A program made the translations under genes and the position numbers. A model generated the notes under the pieces. That model was not told the DNA's origin and made no database searches. It worked only from the letters and a program-made list of their open reading frames with translations. 64,000 nt of DNA from Tsuneonella rigui. Its GTDB lineage: Bacteria; Pseudomonadota; Alphaproteobacteria; Sphingomonadales; Sphingomonadaceae. This document shows positions 44,982-53,219 of the stretch, one piece after another (the first letter of the stretch is position 1; each line of letters opens with the position of its first letter). Where the stretch lies: contig NZ_RSEL01000020.1 of assembly GCF_003958625.1 (NCBI RefSeq), forward strand, positions 186,001 through 250,000, in the 5' to 3' direction.

Positions 44982-45113
44982 TTAGCAGTTGCCCGGACGG
45001 CCGTCCGCGCAGTCGCCGACCGACTTCACGTCGTCGGCAGCGCCGTGGAGGGTGTTGCAGGCAGAGACGAGCAGACCGCTCGACAGGGCGAGGACAACAA
45101 GGAGCTTCTTCAT
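44982..45113 (-). CDS. Entericidin-like small lipoprotein
   Basis: A 43-residue gene too short for usual gene finders. The peptide MKKLLVVLALSSGLLVSAC ends in lipobox VSAC and continues NTLHGAADDVKSVGD, the hallmark of entericidin EcnA/EcnB-type lipoproteins, then ends in a Cys-containing tail. An AGGGAA ribosome site precedes the ATG at 45113. Entericidins have been linked to envelope stress and programmed lysis in E. coli, but homologues in alphaproteobacteria are mostly of unknown role. Confidence 0.8.
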   Translation of the reverse strand: MKKLLVVLALSSGLLVSACNTLHGAADDVKSVGDCADGRPGNC

Positions 45114-45251
45114 GGCGGTTCCCTTTTCCTTCCGCAGCACACTTTGTGCTCGCGGCCTGACAGTCGAAAAGCGCCTAGCGCCCGCCGGTTCCCCGATTGG
45201 TGCTGCGAAGCGACGCTTGCCCGGCGCCGTGCGACGAATTGATCTGGATTA

Positions 45252-45268
45252 GCTGAGCGTTGCTCAGC
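45252..45268 (-). terminator. Hairpin at the end of gmk
   Basis: GCTGAGC and GCTCAGC form a perfect seven-base stem with a three-base loop spanning the gmk stop codon (45264-45266). Only a weak T-rich run follows in the direction of gmk transcription, so termination is possible but not certain. Confidence 0.35.
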
Positions 45269-45911
45269 CCATCATCCCGCGCACGAAGTCGATCAATCCG
45301 GTCTGGCGGCGGCGCTTCATGCGTTCGGCGTGGAGGATCTCCCGCACCTTGGCGAAGCAGGTATCCACCTCGTCATTGATGACCACGTAGTCGTAGGCAT
45401 CCCAGTGGCTGATCTCGGCGCGGGCGCGGTCCATGCGGGCGTCGATCACTTCCGCACTGTCTTGCGCGCGCGCCTCCAGCCGGCGGCGGAGCTCGTCGAT
45501 GCTCGGCGGCAGGATGAACACCGCGACCACGTCCTGCTTGTCCTTCTGGATCAGCTGCTGGGTGCCCTGCCAGTCGATATCGAACAGGCAGTCCTGCCCT
45601 TCCTTCAGCCCGCTGCGGATATGCCCCTTGGGGGTGCCATAGCGGTGGCCGAACACGTGCGCCCACTCGTAGAAATCGTCCTCGGCAACCATGCGGTCGA
45701 ATTCGGCATCGTCGACGAAGTGATAGTGCACGGCATCGATCTCGCCCGGCCGCGGAGGGCGCGTAGTGACCGAAACTGAGAGCTTAAGATCCGCGTCGGC
45801 CTCGAGGAGCATGCGCGAGATGGTGGTCTTGCCTGCGCCCGAGGGCGACGACAGCACGAACATAAGGCCACGGCGCTTGAGCGTATTGGCAAGGGCTTGT
45901 TCGCTGGCCAT
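45264..45911 (-). CDS. gmk: Guanylate kinase
   Basis: A 215-residue enzyme that phosphorylates GMP to GDP. The P-loop is SSPSGAGKTT (21-30), followed by SVSVTTRPPRPGE and YHFVDDAEFDRM for GMP binding and CLFDIDWQG. The ATG at 45911 gives MASEQALANTLKRRG; a TTG 42 bases upstream is open but unlikely. A hairpin spans the stop. It lies downstream of a sphingomonad-type hypothetical gene. Confidence 0.95.
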   Translation of the reverse strand: MASEQALANTLKRRGLMFVLSSPSGAGKTTISRMLLEADADLKLSVSVTTRPPRPGEIDAVHYHFVDDAEFDRMVAEDDFYEWAHVFGHRYGTPKGHIRSGLKEGQDCLFDIDWQGTQQLIQKDKQDVVAVFILPPSIDELRRRLEARAQDSAEVIDARMDRARAEISHWDAYDYVVINDEVDTCFAKVREILHAERMKRRRQTGLIDFVRGMMG

Positions 45912-45960
45912 GCGCGCACCTGCGCCAGGCAGGCTTAACAAATCAACCCGCAAACGCGGA

Positions 45961-46401
45961 TCAATCCTCCGCCATTTTCTTGAGAGACTTGTCGCCGGAC
46001 CGCTTGGCGTCGCGCTTGCTGCGCCCGCGATCGTAGAGCGTCTTCACCACCAGCCCCCCGCCGATGATCACCGCGCCTGGCAGCGATCGCGTTGCGTACC
46101 GCGCCAGCAGTCCGCTCACCAAAGTCTGCGCGAGCGAGCGGTTCTCGACGATCGCCTTCGCGCCTGATCCGCCGTAGCGGCCACGCAGCAGGCCCTTTTC
46201 GAACGTATGCCGCATCAGTCGACCACCCGCGCGCATCGCGATGTCCTGGATGATCAGGTTGGTGGCAGGATTGGTGCTCGGGCCGATGACCGTGTCGCTC
46301 TCGCCGGTGACCGAGGAGATCGCCTTGGCGCCATTGTCGCTGACCTTGCCCGAGGCTTCGGGCTTCTTGGTGATCTTCGATTTCTTCGGCCGCAGCGTCA
46401 T
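45961..46401 (-). CDS. Conserved hypothetical protein, probable membrane association
   Basis: A 146-residue basic protein. The N-terminus is Lys-rich (about 1-20), a central region has LIIQDIAMRAGGRLMRHTFEKG, and a hydrophobic stretch SLPGAVIIGGGLVVKTLYDRG (about 107-127) suggests one short membrane helix, followed by a Lys/Arg/Asp tail. The ATG at 46401 has AGGGG six bases upstream; an ATG at 46407 would abut that site. No family recognised with confidence. Confidence 0.7.
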   Translation of the reverse strand: MTLRPKKSKITKKPEASGKVSDNGAKAISSVTGESDTVIGPSTNPATNLIIQDIAMRAGGRLMRHTFEKGLLRGRYGGSGAKAIVENRSLAQTLVSGLLARYATRSLPGAVIIGGGLVVKTLYDRGRSKRDAKRSGDKSLKKMAED

Positions 46402-46438
46402 CGCCATCCCCTGATCGCCGGCGGGGAGGGCCGCCGCG

Positions 46439-46942
46439 TTATTTCTTGCGGCCGAAATCGACCGTGACGACGTTCGATCCGTCGTCGCTCTCGATAACGG
46501 TGGGTCCGCCGCCCTGTTCCGATCCGTCGTTCTCTGCCTCGTCGTGCGTCTCGGGCATCATGTCGGCGACGGTGGCCTGGAACTGGAGGCCGAAATCAAC
46601 TGCCGGATCGACGAATGCGGTGATCGCGCCGAACGGAATTTCGAGCTTCGCGGGAATCTGGTTGAAGGTCAGGCCGACGGTGAACCCTTCGTCGTCGACG
46701 TTGAGATCCCAGAACTTGTTCTGCAACACGATTGTCATCTCGTCCGGGAAGCGTTCGCGCAGGTGCGGCGGGATCGAGACGCCGGGGGCGCCGGTCTTGA
46801 AGGTGATGTAGAAGTGGTGGTTGCCGGGCAGGTTGCCGCCCGTCGCCTGCACTTCGCCCAGCACGCGGCCGACCACGGCGCGCAGGGCCTCCTGCACGAT
46901 CTCGTCGTAGGGGATCAGGCTTTCGGGCGTTTCGTCGCTCAT
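46439..46942 (-). CDS. sspB: SspB-like ClpXP adaptor
   Basis: A 167-residue protein starting [21 protein letters not shown], with [38 protein letters not shown] and [22 protein letters not shown], typical of the alphaproteobacterial SspB fold. A flexible acidic tail leads to a C-terminal hydrophobic-basic motif ([10 protein letters not shown]) that in SspB docks on ClpX. It would deliver ssrA-tagged or other substrates for degradation. The ATG at 46942 is the family start. Confidence 0.75.
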   Translation of the reverse strand: MSDETPESLIPYDEIVQEALRAVVGRVLGEVQATGGNLPGNHHFYITFKTGAPGVSIPPHLRERFPDEMTIVLQNKFWDLNVDDEGFTVGLTFNQIPAKLEIPFGAITAFVDPAVDFGLQFQATVADMMPETHDEAENDGSEQGGGPTVIESDDGSNVVTVDFGRKK

Positions 46943-46988
46943 CGCCCGCGTGGTGGCGGGGCCGCGCGCGCCGGTCAAGCCGGAAAGC

Positions 46989-47016
46989 TTGCGTGGTGAC
47001 GGCGCCTGCGTATAGC
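46989..47016 (+). promoter_or_regulatory. Predicted promoter of hisB with no leader
   Basis: TTGCGT (46989-46994) and TATAGC (47011-47016) are spaced by 16 bases. The predicted start of transcription falls at or within a base or two of the hisB ATG (47023), so the mRNA would be leaderless. No ribosome site is visible upstream of the ATG. Confidence 0.4.
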
Positions 47017-47022
47017 CGCGCC

Positions 47023-47616
47023 ATGCGCACCGGACGTATCGAACGCAACACGAGCGAGACGGCGATCCTGGTCGAGGTCAATCTCGACGGGACGGGTGCC
47101 TATGATGTCGCGACCGGGATCGGCTTCCTCGATCACATGGTCGAACAGTTCAGCCGCCACTCGCTGATCGATGTGACGATGAAGGTCGACGGCGATCTGC
47201 ATGTCGACCAGCATCACACCACCGAAGACAGCGCGATCGCTCTTGGTCAGGCGCTCAGCCAAGCGCTCGGCGACAAGGGCGGCATCGGCAGATATGGCCA
47301 GGCCTATTCGCCGATGGACGAGACGCTGGCGCGGGTGGCGCTCGATATCTCGGGGCGCCCGTACCTCGTGTGGCGCGCGGGTTTCAGTCAGACGCGGCTG
47401 GGCGAATGGGATACCGAGCTGATCGAGCACTGGTTCCACTCGGTCGCGCAGGCATGCGGGATCACGCTGCACGTTGAGCTACTCTACGGCGGCAACAACC
47501 ACCACATCTGCGAGAGCATCTACAAGGGCTTCGCCCGCGCGATGCGGCAGGCGGTCGAGCGCGATCCGCGCAAGGGCGGGGCAATTCCGTCGACCAAGGG
47601 TCAGCTCGGTGGCTGA
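47023..47616 (+). CDS. hisB: Imidazoleglycerol-phosphate dehydratase
   Basis: A 197-residue monofunctional HisB that dehydrates imidazole glycerol phosphate in histidine synthesis. The metal-binding histidine motifs are [37 protein letters not shown] and [20 protein letters not shown]. The ATG at 47023 gives [13 protein letters not shown], the conserved beginning, although the frame is open 30 bases upstream. First gene of a his group whose order is hisB-hisH-(two inserted genes)-hisA-hisF-(insert)-hisE. Confidence 0.96.
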   Translation: MRTGRIERNTSETAILVEVNLDGTGAYDVATGIGFLDHMVEQFSRHSLIDVTMKVDGDLHVDQHHTTEDSAIALGQALSQALGDKGGIGRYGQAYSPMDETLARVALDISGRPYLVWRAGFSQTRLGEWDTELIEHWFHSVAQACGITLHVELLYGGNNHHICESIYKGFARAMRQAVERDPRKGGAIPSTKGQLGG

Positions 47617-47624
47617 GGCCCCCA

Positions 47625-48254
47625 GTGTCTGAAGCCATCGCGCTGATCGATTACGGCGCGGGCAACCTCCAGTCGGTCCACAACGCGCTGATGGCGGCGG
47701 GCGCCGGCCATGTGCATCTCACCGCCGACCCGGCGATCGTGCGCGGGGCGCGGCGGATCGTGCTGCCCGGGGTGGGCTCATTCAAATCATGCGCCGAGGG
47801 CCTCCGGGCCGTGCCGGGTATGGTCGAGGCGCTCGAGGAGCGCGTGCTCGCCGATGGCGTGCCGTTCCTTGGCGTGTGTGTCGGCATGCAGCTCCTCGCA
47901 ACCCGCGGGGTCGAGCACGGAGCGACCGCCGGCCTCGACTGGATCGGCGGAGAGGTGCTGCCGATCGAACCGCGCGATCCGTCGATCAAGGTGCCGCACA
48001 TGGGCTGGAACGACGTGAGGCCCATGCCGCACCGAGACGGCGCCAGCCTGATCGAGGGCGGGGAAGCTTATTTCCTCCACTCGTATCACTTCGTCCCCGA
48101 CGAGGGGCGCGAGATCGCCGCGATGACCGACCATGGCGGCGGGCTGGTGGCTGCGGTGGCGCGCGACAACATCCTCGGGGTCCAGTTCCATCCCGAAAAG
48201 AGCCAGGCCTATGGCATTGACCTGCTTGAGCGTTTTTTGAGCTGGAAGCCCTGA
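47625..48254 (+). CDS. hisH: Imidazole glycerol phosphate synthase subunit HisH
   Basis: A 209-residue glutamine amidotransferase that supplies ammonia to HisF. DYGAGNLQSV opens the protein, the nucleophile is Cys85 in GVCVGMQLL, and FHPEKSQAYG carries the histidine and glutamate of the triad. It starts at a GTG nine bases after hisB. The partner HisF is encoded 2.7 kb away, after the inserted SDR-GH130 pair and hisA. Confidence 0.95.
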   Translation: MSEAIALIDYGAGNLQSVHNALMAAGAGHVHLTADPAIVRGARRIVLPGVGSFKSCAEGLRAVPGMVEALEERVLADGVPFLGVCVGMQLLATRGVEHGATAGLDWIGGEVLPIEPRDPSIKVPHMGWNDVRPMPHRDGASLIEGGEAYFLHSYHFVPDEGREIAAMTDHGGGLVAAVARDNILGVQFHPEKSQAYGIDLLERFLSWKP

Positions 48255-48311
48255 CGACGGGAACATGCGCGCGGGCCGATGCGTCTCGGTTGGGAAACCA
48301 GGAGAGTCGCG

Positions 48312-49082
48312 ATGGCTGAAGCCGATCCCAAGAATCTATCCGACGCGCATACCGAAATGCCTTCGCTGAACGGACGCAAGGCGGTGATCACCGGCGGCAC
48401 CACCGGCATCGGCCGCGCGATCGCAGTGCTCCTCGCCAGCGAAGGCGTCGAGATCTTCACCTGCGGCCGCGACGAGCAGCATCTGAAGGACGGGCTCGAA
48501 CGGATCAACGAAGTCGGCAAGGGGGATGGCATCGCGCTGGACCTGGCGAAGCGCGATGATCTCGACAGGTTTTTCGCCGAGGCGGAGAAGAAGCTCGGCA
48601 AATACGACATCGCGGTGATCAACGCAGCCATCCCGGTGGACGGCATCACCGACACCAGCGAGGAAGACGCCTGGTACGCCGTCGCAACCGACTACACCGC
48701 GTATGTCATGAGCGTGCACAAGGCGGTGTCGCACATGAAGGACAAGGGTAACCTCGTCCTGATCGGTTCGATGAGCGCGCACAGCCTGGGCGGATCGTCC
48801 TCGGTCTATTCGGGGATGAAGAAGGGCATCCAGGGTTTTGCCGAGGCGTTGCACAAGGAACTGGGAAAGAAGGGCATCAAAGTCGGCCTGATCGAGCCGG
48901 GCCTGACCGGAGCCGACTTCCAGTACCCGGACATCCCGGCCGACAAGCAGCGCGAGATGATCAACGACGAGAAGATGTTGCGAGCCGAGGATATCGCGGT
49001 CGCGGTGCACTTCATGCTGACCCAGCCGCGCCGCGCGGTTGTCATGCAGCTTGCGATGACCGAGCGCGTTTCGGACAAATGA
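48312..49082 (+). CDS. Short-chain dehydrogenase inside the his cluster
   Basis: A 256-residue SDR with TGGTTGIG, VINAAIPVDG in place of the usual NNAG, SMSAHSLGGSSSVYSGMKKGIQGF (Ser-Tyr-Lys set) and a C-terminus VMQLAMTERVSDK. It is closest in style to SDR family oxidoreductases of unknown substrate. An AGGAGAG site precedes the ATG at 48312. It is not a histidine enzyme and is translationally linked (ATGA) to the GH130 gene that follows. Confidence 0.85.
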   Translation: MAEADPKNLSDAHTEMPSLNGRKAVITGGTTGIGRAIAVLLASEGVEIFTCGRDEQHLKDGLERINEVGKGDGIALDLAKRDDLDRFFAEAEKKLGKYDIAVINAAIPVDGITDTSEEDAWYAVATDYTAYVMSVHKAVSHMKDKGNLVLIGSMSAHSLGGSSSVYSGMKKGIQGFAEALHKELGKKGIKVGLIEPGLTGADFQYPDIPADKQREMINDEKMLRAEDIAVAVHFMLTQPRRAVVMQLAMTERVSDK

Positions 49083-50212
49083 CATTCGACGTCGACCGGC
49101 TCGTCCTCGTCCCGGACGACATCGATCTGGCGCGCTCGCCGCTCGCCGGTCACTTGGGTGTCGAAACGTATGTGCTGGGAGCGTTCAACCCCGCGCTGAC
49201 GCGGCTTCCCAACGGCAACATGCTGATGATGGTGCGTGTGGCGGAGGCGCTGCGCCAGCCGGTGCGCGACGGCAACGTCCACGCGATCCGCTGGGACGAG
49301 GGGCGCTACGTCCTGGACGCCTGGCCGCTCCAGTTCGCCGACACCGCCGACCCGCGCAAGTTCGAGCTGCGCGGGATGGGATGGAAGATCATGGCGCTCA
49401 CCTCGCTCGCCTGGCTGCTACCGGTCGAGCTGACGCCCGACGGGCTTGAAGTAGTCGCGCTGCACTACGACAAGGCGATCGCGCCGCAGGGCACTTACCA
49501 GTGCTATGGCCTGGAGGATGCGCGGATCAGCAAGGTCGGTGACCGCTATCTGATGACGACGTGCTCGGTCAGCCCGGAGCGGCATTCGACAACGCTGTAC
49601 TCGTCCGACAACGCGCTCGATTGGCAGTTCGAAGGGATCGTGCTCGATCACCAGAACAAGGACATGCTGATTTTCGAAGGGTTGATCGACGGCCAATACT
49701 GGGCGCAGACCCGGCCGCTCGGCGCGCTGTTCTTCGCTTATCCGCCCGACAGCCCGTACCACGCCGGCCCCTCGATCAACCACGCGACCAGTCCCGACGC
49801 GCTACACTGGAAGCCGCATATCGAGCCGGCCATCCGCCCGCACGCCGGCACCGCCGCCACCGCCCGCATCGGAGGCGGCACCCCGCCGATCCTCACCGAA
49901 GTCGCGGGCCGGCGCGGCTGGCTGACCCTGTGGCACGGGGTCGAGCCGAAGGAAATTGTCGGCATCTACCGCACCTACTGGTCGCTGCTCGATCCCGACG
50001 AGCCGTGGAAGGTGCTCGCGACGAGCCATCCGCCGCTGCTCGAGGCGAACGCCGACCTCACCGCGCCCCTCGAACATCAGATGTACGTTCGCGACGTGGT
50101 GTTCAGCACCGGGATCGTGGAGGAGGCCGATCATTTCATCGTCGCCAGCGGCGAGGCGGACCTGGCCTGCCGGATCACGCACATCCCCAAGGGGGCATTC
50201 GTCCCGTCGTAG
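49079..50212 (+). CDS. GH130-family glycoside phosphorylase/hydrolase-like protein
   Basis: A 377-residue five-bladed propeller. Family motifs are YVLGAFNPALTRLPNGNMLM, YGLEDARISKVGDRYLMT (the EDAR acidic motif of GH130), DMLIFEGLIDGQYW, GGTPPILTEVAGRRGWLTLWHG and LEHQMYVRDVVFSTGIV. GH130 enzymes phosphorolyse or hydrolyse beta-mannosides and related linkages. Its start overlaps the SDR stop by four bases. A sugar enzyme between hisH and hisA is unexpected. Confidence 0.82.
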   Translation: MTFDVDRLVLVPDDIDLARSPLAGHLGVETYVLGAFNPALTRLPNGNMLMMVRVAEALRQPVRDGNVHAIRWDEGRYVLDAWPLQFADTADPRKFELRGMGWKIMALTSLAWLLPVELTPDGLEVVALHYDKAIAPQGTYQCYGLEDARISKVGDRYLMTTCSVSPERHSTTLYSSDNALDWQFEGIVLDHQNKDMLIFEGLIDGQYWAQTRPLGALFFAYPPDSPYHAGPSINHATSPDALHWKPHIEPAIRPHAGTAATARIGGGTPPILTEVAGRRGWLTLWHGVEPKEIVGIYRTYWSLLDPDEPWKVLATSHPPLLEANADLTAPLEHQMYVRDVVFSTGIVEEADHFIVASGEADLACRITHIPKGAFVPS

Positions 50213-50257
50213 ATTTGCGCGGGTGACGCGCTGCGGACAGAATGTTAGCGCGCACCG

Positions 50258-50986
50258 ATGATCGTCTTTCCTGCTATCGACCTCAAGGCCGGCCAAGTCG
50301 TCCGTCTGGCGGAAGGCGATATGGCGCGCGCCACCGTCTATGGCGACGATCCGGCCGCGCAGGCCATGCTGTTCGCCCAGGCGGGAGCGGAGCATCTCCA
50401 CGTGGTGGATCTCGACGGCTCGTTCGCCGGCCGGGCGGAGAACCGCGCGGCTGTCGAGGCGATCGTCGAAAGCTTTCCCGGATACGTGCAACTCGGCGGC
50501 GGCATCCGCACCCGCGAGGCGGTGGAGGGATGGTTCGACCTCGGCGTCGCCCGGATCGTGATGGGCACCGCAGCGCTCAAGGATTCCGAGTTTGTGCGGG
50601 ACATGGCGGCGGAGTATCCAGGCGGAATAGTCGTCGCGGTGGACGCGCGTGACGGGATGGTCGCAACCGAGGGTTGGGCCGAGGTGTCCGACATGCCCGC
50701 CACCGATCTCGCGCGCCGGTTCGAGGACGCCGGCGTCGCCGCGCTGCTGTTCACCGACATCGGCCGCGACGGCCTGCTCAAGGGCGTCAACATCGACGCC
50801 ACGGTCGACCTTGCACGGCGGGTCGATATTCCGGTGATCGCGAGCGGCGGCGTGAAAGGGCTCGACGACATTCACCTTCTCTCGCTTCACGCTAACGACG
50901 GGATCGAAGGCGTGATCACCGGCCGCGCGCTCTACGATGGCCGCCTCGACCTCGCGACCGCGATTGCCATCGCCAACCGCGCATGA
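50258..50986 (+). CDS. hisA: Phosphoribosylformimino-AICAR phosphate isomerase
   Basis: A 242-residue TIM-barrel isomerase of histidine synthesis. Catalytic Asp8 lies in [12 protein letters not shown], and the second barrel half shows [16 protein letters not shown] and [14 protein letters not shown] with the paired aspartate. [11 protein letters not shown] closes the phosphate site. It begins 45 bases after the GH130 gene, and its stop overlaps hisF by four bases. Confidence 0.96.
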   Translation: MIVFPAIDLKAGQVVRLAEGDMARATVYGDDPAAQAMLFAQAGAEHLHVVDLDGSFAGRAENRAAVEAIVESFPGYVQLGGGIRTREAVEGWFDLGVARIVMGTAALKDSEFVRDMAAEYPGGIVVAVDARDGMVATEGWAEVSDMPATDLARRFEDAGVAALLFTDIGRDGLLKGVNIDATVDLARRVDIPVIASGGVKGLDDIHLLSLHANDGIEGVITGRALYDGRLDLATAIAIANRA

Positions 50987-51741
50987 CTGTCCGCATCCGC
51001 GTCATTCCGTGTCTCGACGTCGCGAACGGGCGCGTGGTGAAGGGCGTCAACTTCGTCGACCTCAAGGACGCGGGCGATCCGGTCGAGCAGGCCAAGGCGT
51101 ATGACGCCGCGGGAGCGGACGAGCTGTGCTTTCTCGATATCTCCGCCAGCAACGAAGGGCGCGGGACGTTGCTGGATGTCGTGCGGCGCACCGCAGCGGT
51201 GTGCTTCATGCCCTTAACAGTGGGCGGTGGGGTGCGCTCGGTCGAGGACGCGCGGGCGCTCCTTCTGGCCGGCGCGGACAAGGTGGCGGTCAACAGCGCG
51301 GCGGTGGCGCGCCCCGAGGTGGTGAGCGAGATCGCCGCGCGCTTCGGCAGCCAGTGCGTGGTGGCCTCAGTCGATGCGCGGCGCGTTGGGGAGAGCTGGG
51401 AAATCTTCACGCATGGAGGGCGCCGCGCGACTGGTATGGATGCCGTCGAGCACGCGGTGCGTCTGGCAGAACTCGGCGCGGGGGAATTGTTGGTCACCTC
51501 GATGGACGGTGACGGCACTCAAGCCGGATACGACCTCGCGCTGACACGGGCGATTGCCGACGCTGTTTCCGTGCCTGTCGTTGCCAGCGGCGGGGTTGGC
51601 ACGCTGGAGCATCTCGTCGAAGGCGTGACCGAGGGACATGCAAGCGCGGTGCTCGCGGCGTCGATTTTTCACTTCGGCACGCATAGTATTTCCGAAGCGC
51701 ATGAAGCTCTTCGTTCGGCCGGGTTACCCGCTCGCGCGTGA
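50983..51741 (+). CDS. hisF: Imidazole glycerol phosphate synthase subunit HisF
   Basis: A 252-residue TIM-barrel cyclase working with His[26 protein letters not shown] holds the first catalytic Asp (residue 12) and the phosphate-binding region; [43 protein letters not shown] and [15 protein letters not shown]-like [15 protein letters not shown] are diagnostic. The ATG overlaps the hisA stop. Confidence 0.96.
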   Translation: MTVRIRVIPCLDVANGRVVKGVNFVDLKDAGDPVEQAKAYDAAGADELCFLDISASNEGRGTLLDVVRRTAAVCFMPLTVGGGVRSVEDARALLLAGADKVAVNSAAVARPEVVSEIAARFGSQCVVASVDARRVGESWEIFTHGGRRATGMDAVEHAVRLAELGAGELLVTSMDGDGTQAGYDLALTRAIADAVSVPVVASGGVGTLEHLVEGVTEGHASAVLAASIFHFGTHSISEAHEALRSAGLPARA

Positions 51742-51742
51742 G

Positions 51743-51757
51743 CGTCCCGCCCCGGGA
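51743..51757 (+). other. Perfect short hairpin downstream of hisF
   Basis: GTCCCG and CGGGAC pair perfectly around a CCC loop, one base after the hisF stop. There is no T-tract, so it is more likely a transcript-stabilising or processing stem than a terminator; the following genes could still be co-transcribed. Confidence 0.4.
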
Positions 51758-51813
51758 CGGCGCTCAGGCCGACCTTGGCAAGACGGCGCGCGAGGTGCCT
51801 TCCTCTCCGGGCC

Positions 51814-51969
51814 ATGCGCTTCGCGATTCCCCTGATGCTCCTCGGATTTGCCACTCCGGCATTGGCCGCCGGCGCCGCGATTCCGGAGCCATCGAGCATG
51901 GCGTTGTTCGGCTTGGGCGTAGTCGGCGTCCTGATCGGCCGCCACGGGGCACGCCGCAAGCGCGACTGA
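51814..51969 (+). CDS. 51-residue minimal PEP-CTERM sorting-signal protein
   Basis: A tiny protein: a signal peptide (about 1-19, ending ATPALAAG) is followed almost directly by IPEPSS, a membrane helix (about 28-41) and a basic tail RHGARRKRD. This is a complete PEP-CTERM sorting signal with essentially no cargo between. PEP-CTERM tails are processed by exosortase, whose gene is not in this window. It lies between hisF and hisE. The upstream frame is open but the ATG at 51814 starts the signal peptide. Confidence 0.7.
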   Translation: MRFAIPLMLLGFATPALAAGAAIPEPSSMALFGLGVVGVLIGRHGARRKRD

Positions 51970-52011
51970 CCGCTTGACCTGAGCGCCCGGCTCCCGCCAT
52001 GCGGGATGCCG

Positions 52012-52329
52012 ATGGATACGCTTACGCGCCTCGAACAGACGATCGCGGACCGTCTTCGATCTGGAGATGCTTCCTCAAGCTACGTCGCGCAGCTCCATTC
52101 GCGCGGCCTGCCGGTGATCACGCGCAAATTGGGTGAGGAGGCGGTTGAGACCATCGTCGCGGCACTATCGGGCACGCGCGAGGACCTGACGGGGGAGGCG
52201 GCCGATATGCTGTTCCACCTGCTCATCCTTCTGGGCGAGAAGGGTGTGCCGCTGGCAGACGTTCTCGCCGAGCTCGATCGCCGCGAGGGCACGTCGGGGA
52301 TCGACGAAAAAGCCAGCCGGAGTTCCTGA
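52012..52329 (+). CDS. hisE: Phosphoribosyl-ATP pyrophosphatase
   Basis: A 105-residue all-alpha MazG-like enzyme (LEQTIADRL, SYVAQLHSRGLPVITRKLGEEAVETIVAALSG, EAADMLFHLLILLGEKGV) that hydrolyses phosphoribosyl-ATP in histidine synthesis. Two ATGs, 52006 and 52012, are possible; the second gives MDTLTRLEQT. A CCCGC/GCGGG hairpin lies just upstream and includes the likely ribosome site. Its stop overlaps the next ATG. Confidence 0.93.
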   Translation: MDTLTRLEQTIADRLRSGDASSSYVAQLHSRGLPVITRKLGEEAVETIVAALSGTREDLTGEAADMLFHLLILLGEKGVPLADVLAELDRREGTSGIDEKASRSS

Positions 52330-52703
52330 TGCCGATCGACCCGACCTTGCCGTACGACGACCAGAACATCTTCGCGAAGGTCCTGCGCGGCGAACTGCCC
52401 TCGAAGAAGGTCTACGAGGACGAGTGGGCGCTCGCCTTCCACGACATCGCTCCGCAGGCGCCGGTGCACATCCTGGTCATCCCCAAGGGCAGTTACGTGA
52501 GTTGGGACGACTTTTCTGCAGACGCTTCTGACGCCGAAATCGCCGGGTTTGCCCGCGCGGTCGGTCATGTCGCCCGCGAGGCAGGATTGGTCGAGCCGGG
52601 CTACCGAGTGCTCTACAATGTTGGCCGCAATGGCGGGCAGGAGATCGCCCACCTTCACGCGCACATCTTCGGCGGGCGCGGGCTCGGGCGGATGGTCGGC
52701 TGA
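52329..52703 (+). CDS. hinT: HIT family nucleotide-binding protein (HinT-like)
   Basis: A 124-residue HIT protein with the catalytic histidine triad HLHAH (108-112) and the preceding NVGRNGGQEIAHLH. HinT proteins hydrolyse adenosine phosphoramidates and adenylated amines. In sphingomonads hinT commonly follows hisE, as here. The start overlaps the hisE stop (TGATG). Confidence 0.88.
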   Translation: MPIDPTLPYDDQNIFAKVLRGELPSKKVYEDEWALAFHDIAPQAPVHILVIPKGSYVSWDDFSADASDAEIAGFARAVGHVAREAGLVEPGYRVLYNVGRNGGQEIAHLHAHIFGGRGLGRMVG

Positions 52704-52766
52704 CGGGCACAAGCTAACCTTCGTCGGGTTGCCAGCGGAGTCGCGCTCCGTCTAAGGCCCCCAGCA

Positions 52767-53219
52767 ATGACTGCCCAGCCAACCCTGCCTGGCGGCCTGA
52801 TCGAAGGCTCGCGTCACCTTTACGCGGTGCGCGCCTACTACGAAGACACCGACCTGTCGGGCATCGTCTATCACGCCAACTACCTGCGCTGGTTCGAACG
52901 TGCGCGGAGCGATTTGCTGCGCCTGCTCGAGATCGACCAGCGCAGCGCGGTCGAGGCGGGCGAGGGTGCTTACGCCGTCGCCGACCTCCACATCCGCTAC
53001 GCGCGGCCCGCGCGGCTCGACGACACAATGATCATCGAGACCACTTGCGCTGAGCTTGGCGCAGCCAGCGTGCGCATCCATCAACGCGCCACGCGTGATG
53101 GCGAGCTCGTCGCCGAGCAGACCGCGCGTGTCGGCTTTATCGATCCAGCGGGCCGCCCCCGCCGCCAGCCGGCGGTGTGGCGCGCGGCGTTCGCGCAATT
53201 TGCTGAAGGAACCGAATGA
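52767..53219 (+). CDS. ybgC: Acyl-CoA thioesterase YbgC (Tol-Pal associated)
   Basis: A 150-residue hotdog-fold thioesterase. The catalytic aspartate is in YYEDTDLSGIVYHANYLRWFERAR (Asp29), the YbgC signature. In E. coli it is the first gene of the tol-pal operon; the same order is kept here, with its stop overlapping tolQ. Likely acts on short acyl-CoA or acyl-ACP linked to phospholipid synthesis. Confidence 0.93.
   Translation: MTAQPTLPGGLIEGSRHLYAVRAYYEDTDLSGIVYHANYLRWFERARSDLLRLLEIDQRSAVEAGEGAYAVADLHIRYARPARLDDTMIIETTCAELGAASVRIHQRATRDGELVAEQTARVGFIDPAGRPRRQPAVWRAAFAQFAEGTE

Noticed and set aside
51743-51757. Rho-independent terminator after hisF
   Set aside because: The stem is perfect but short and no T-run follows, and co-transcription with hisE remains plausible.
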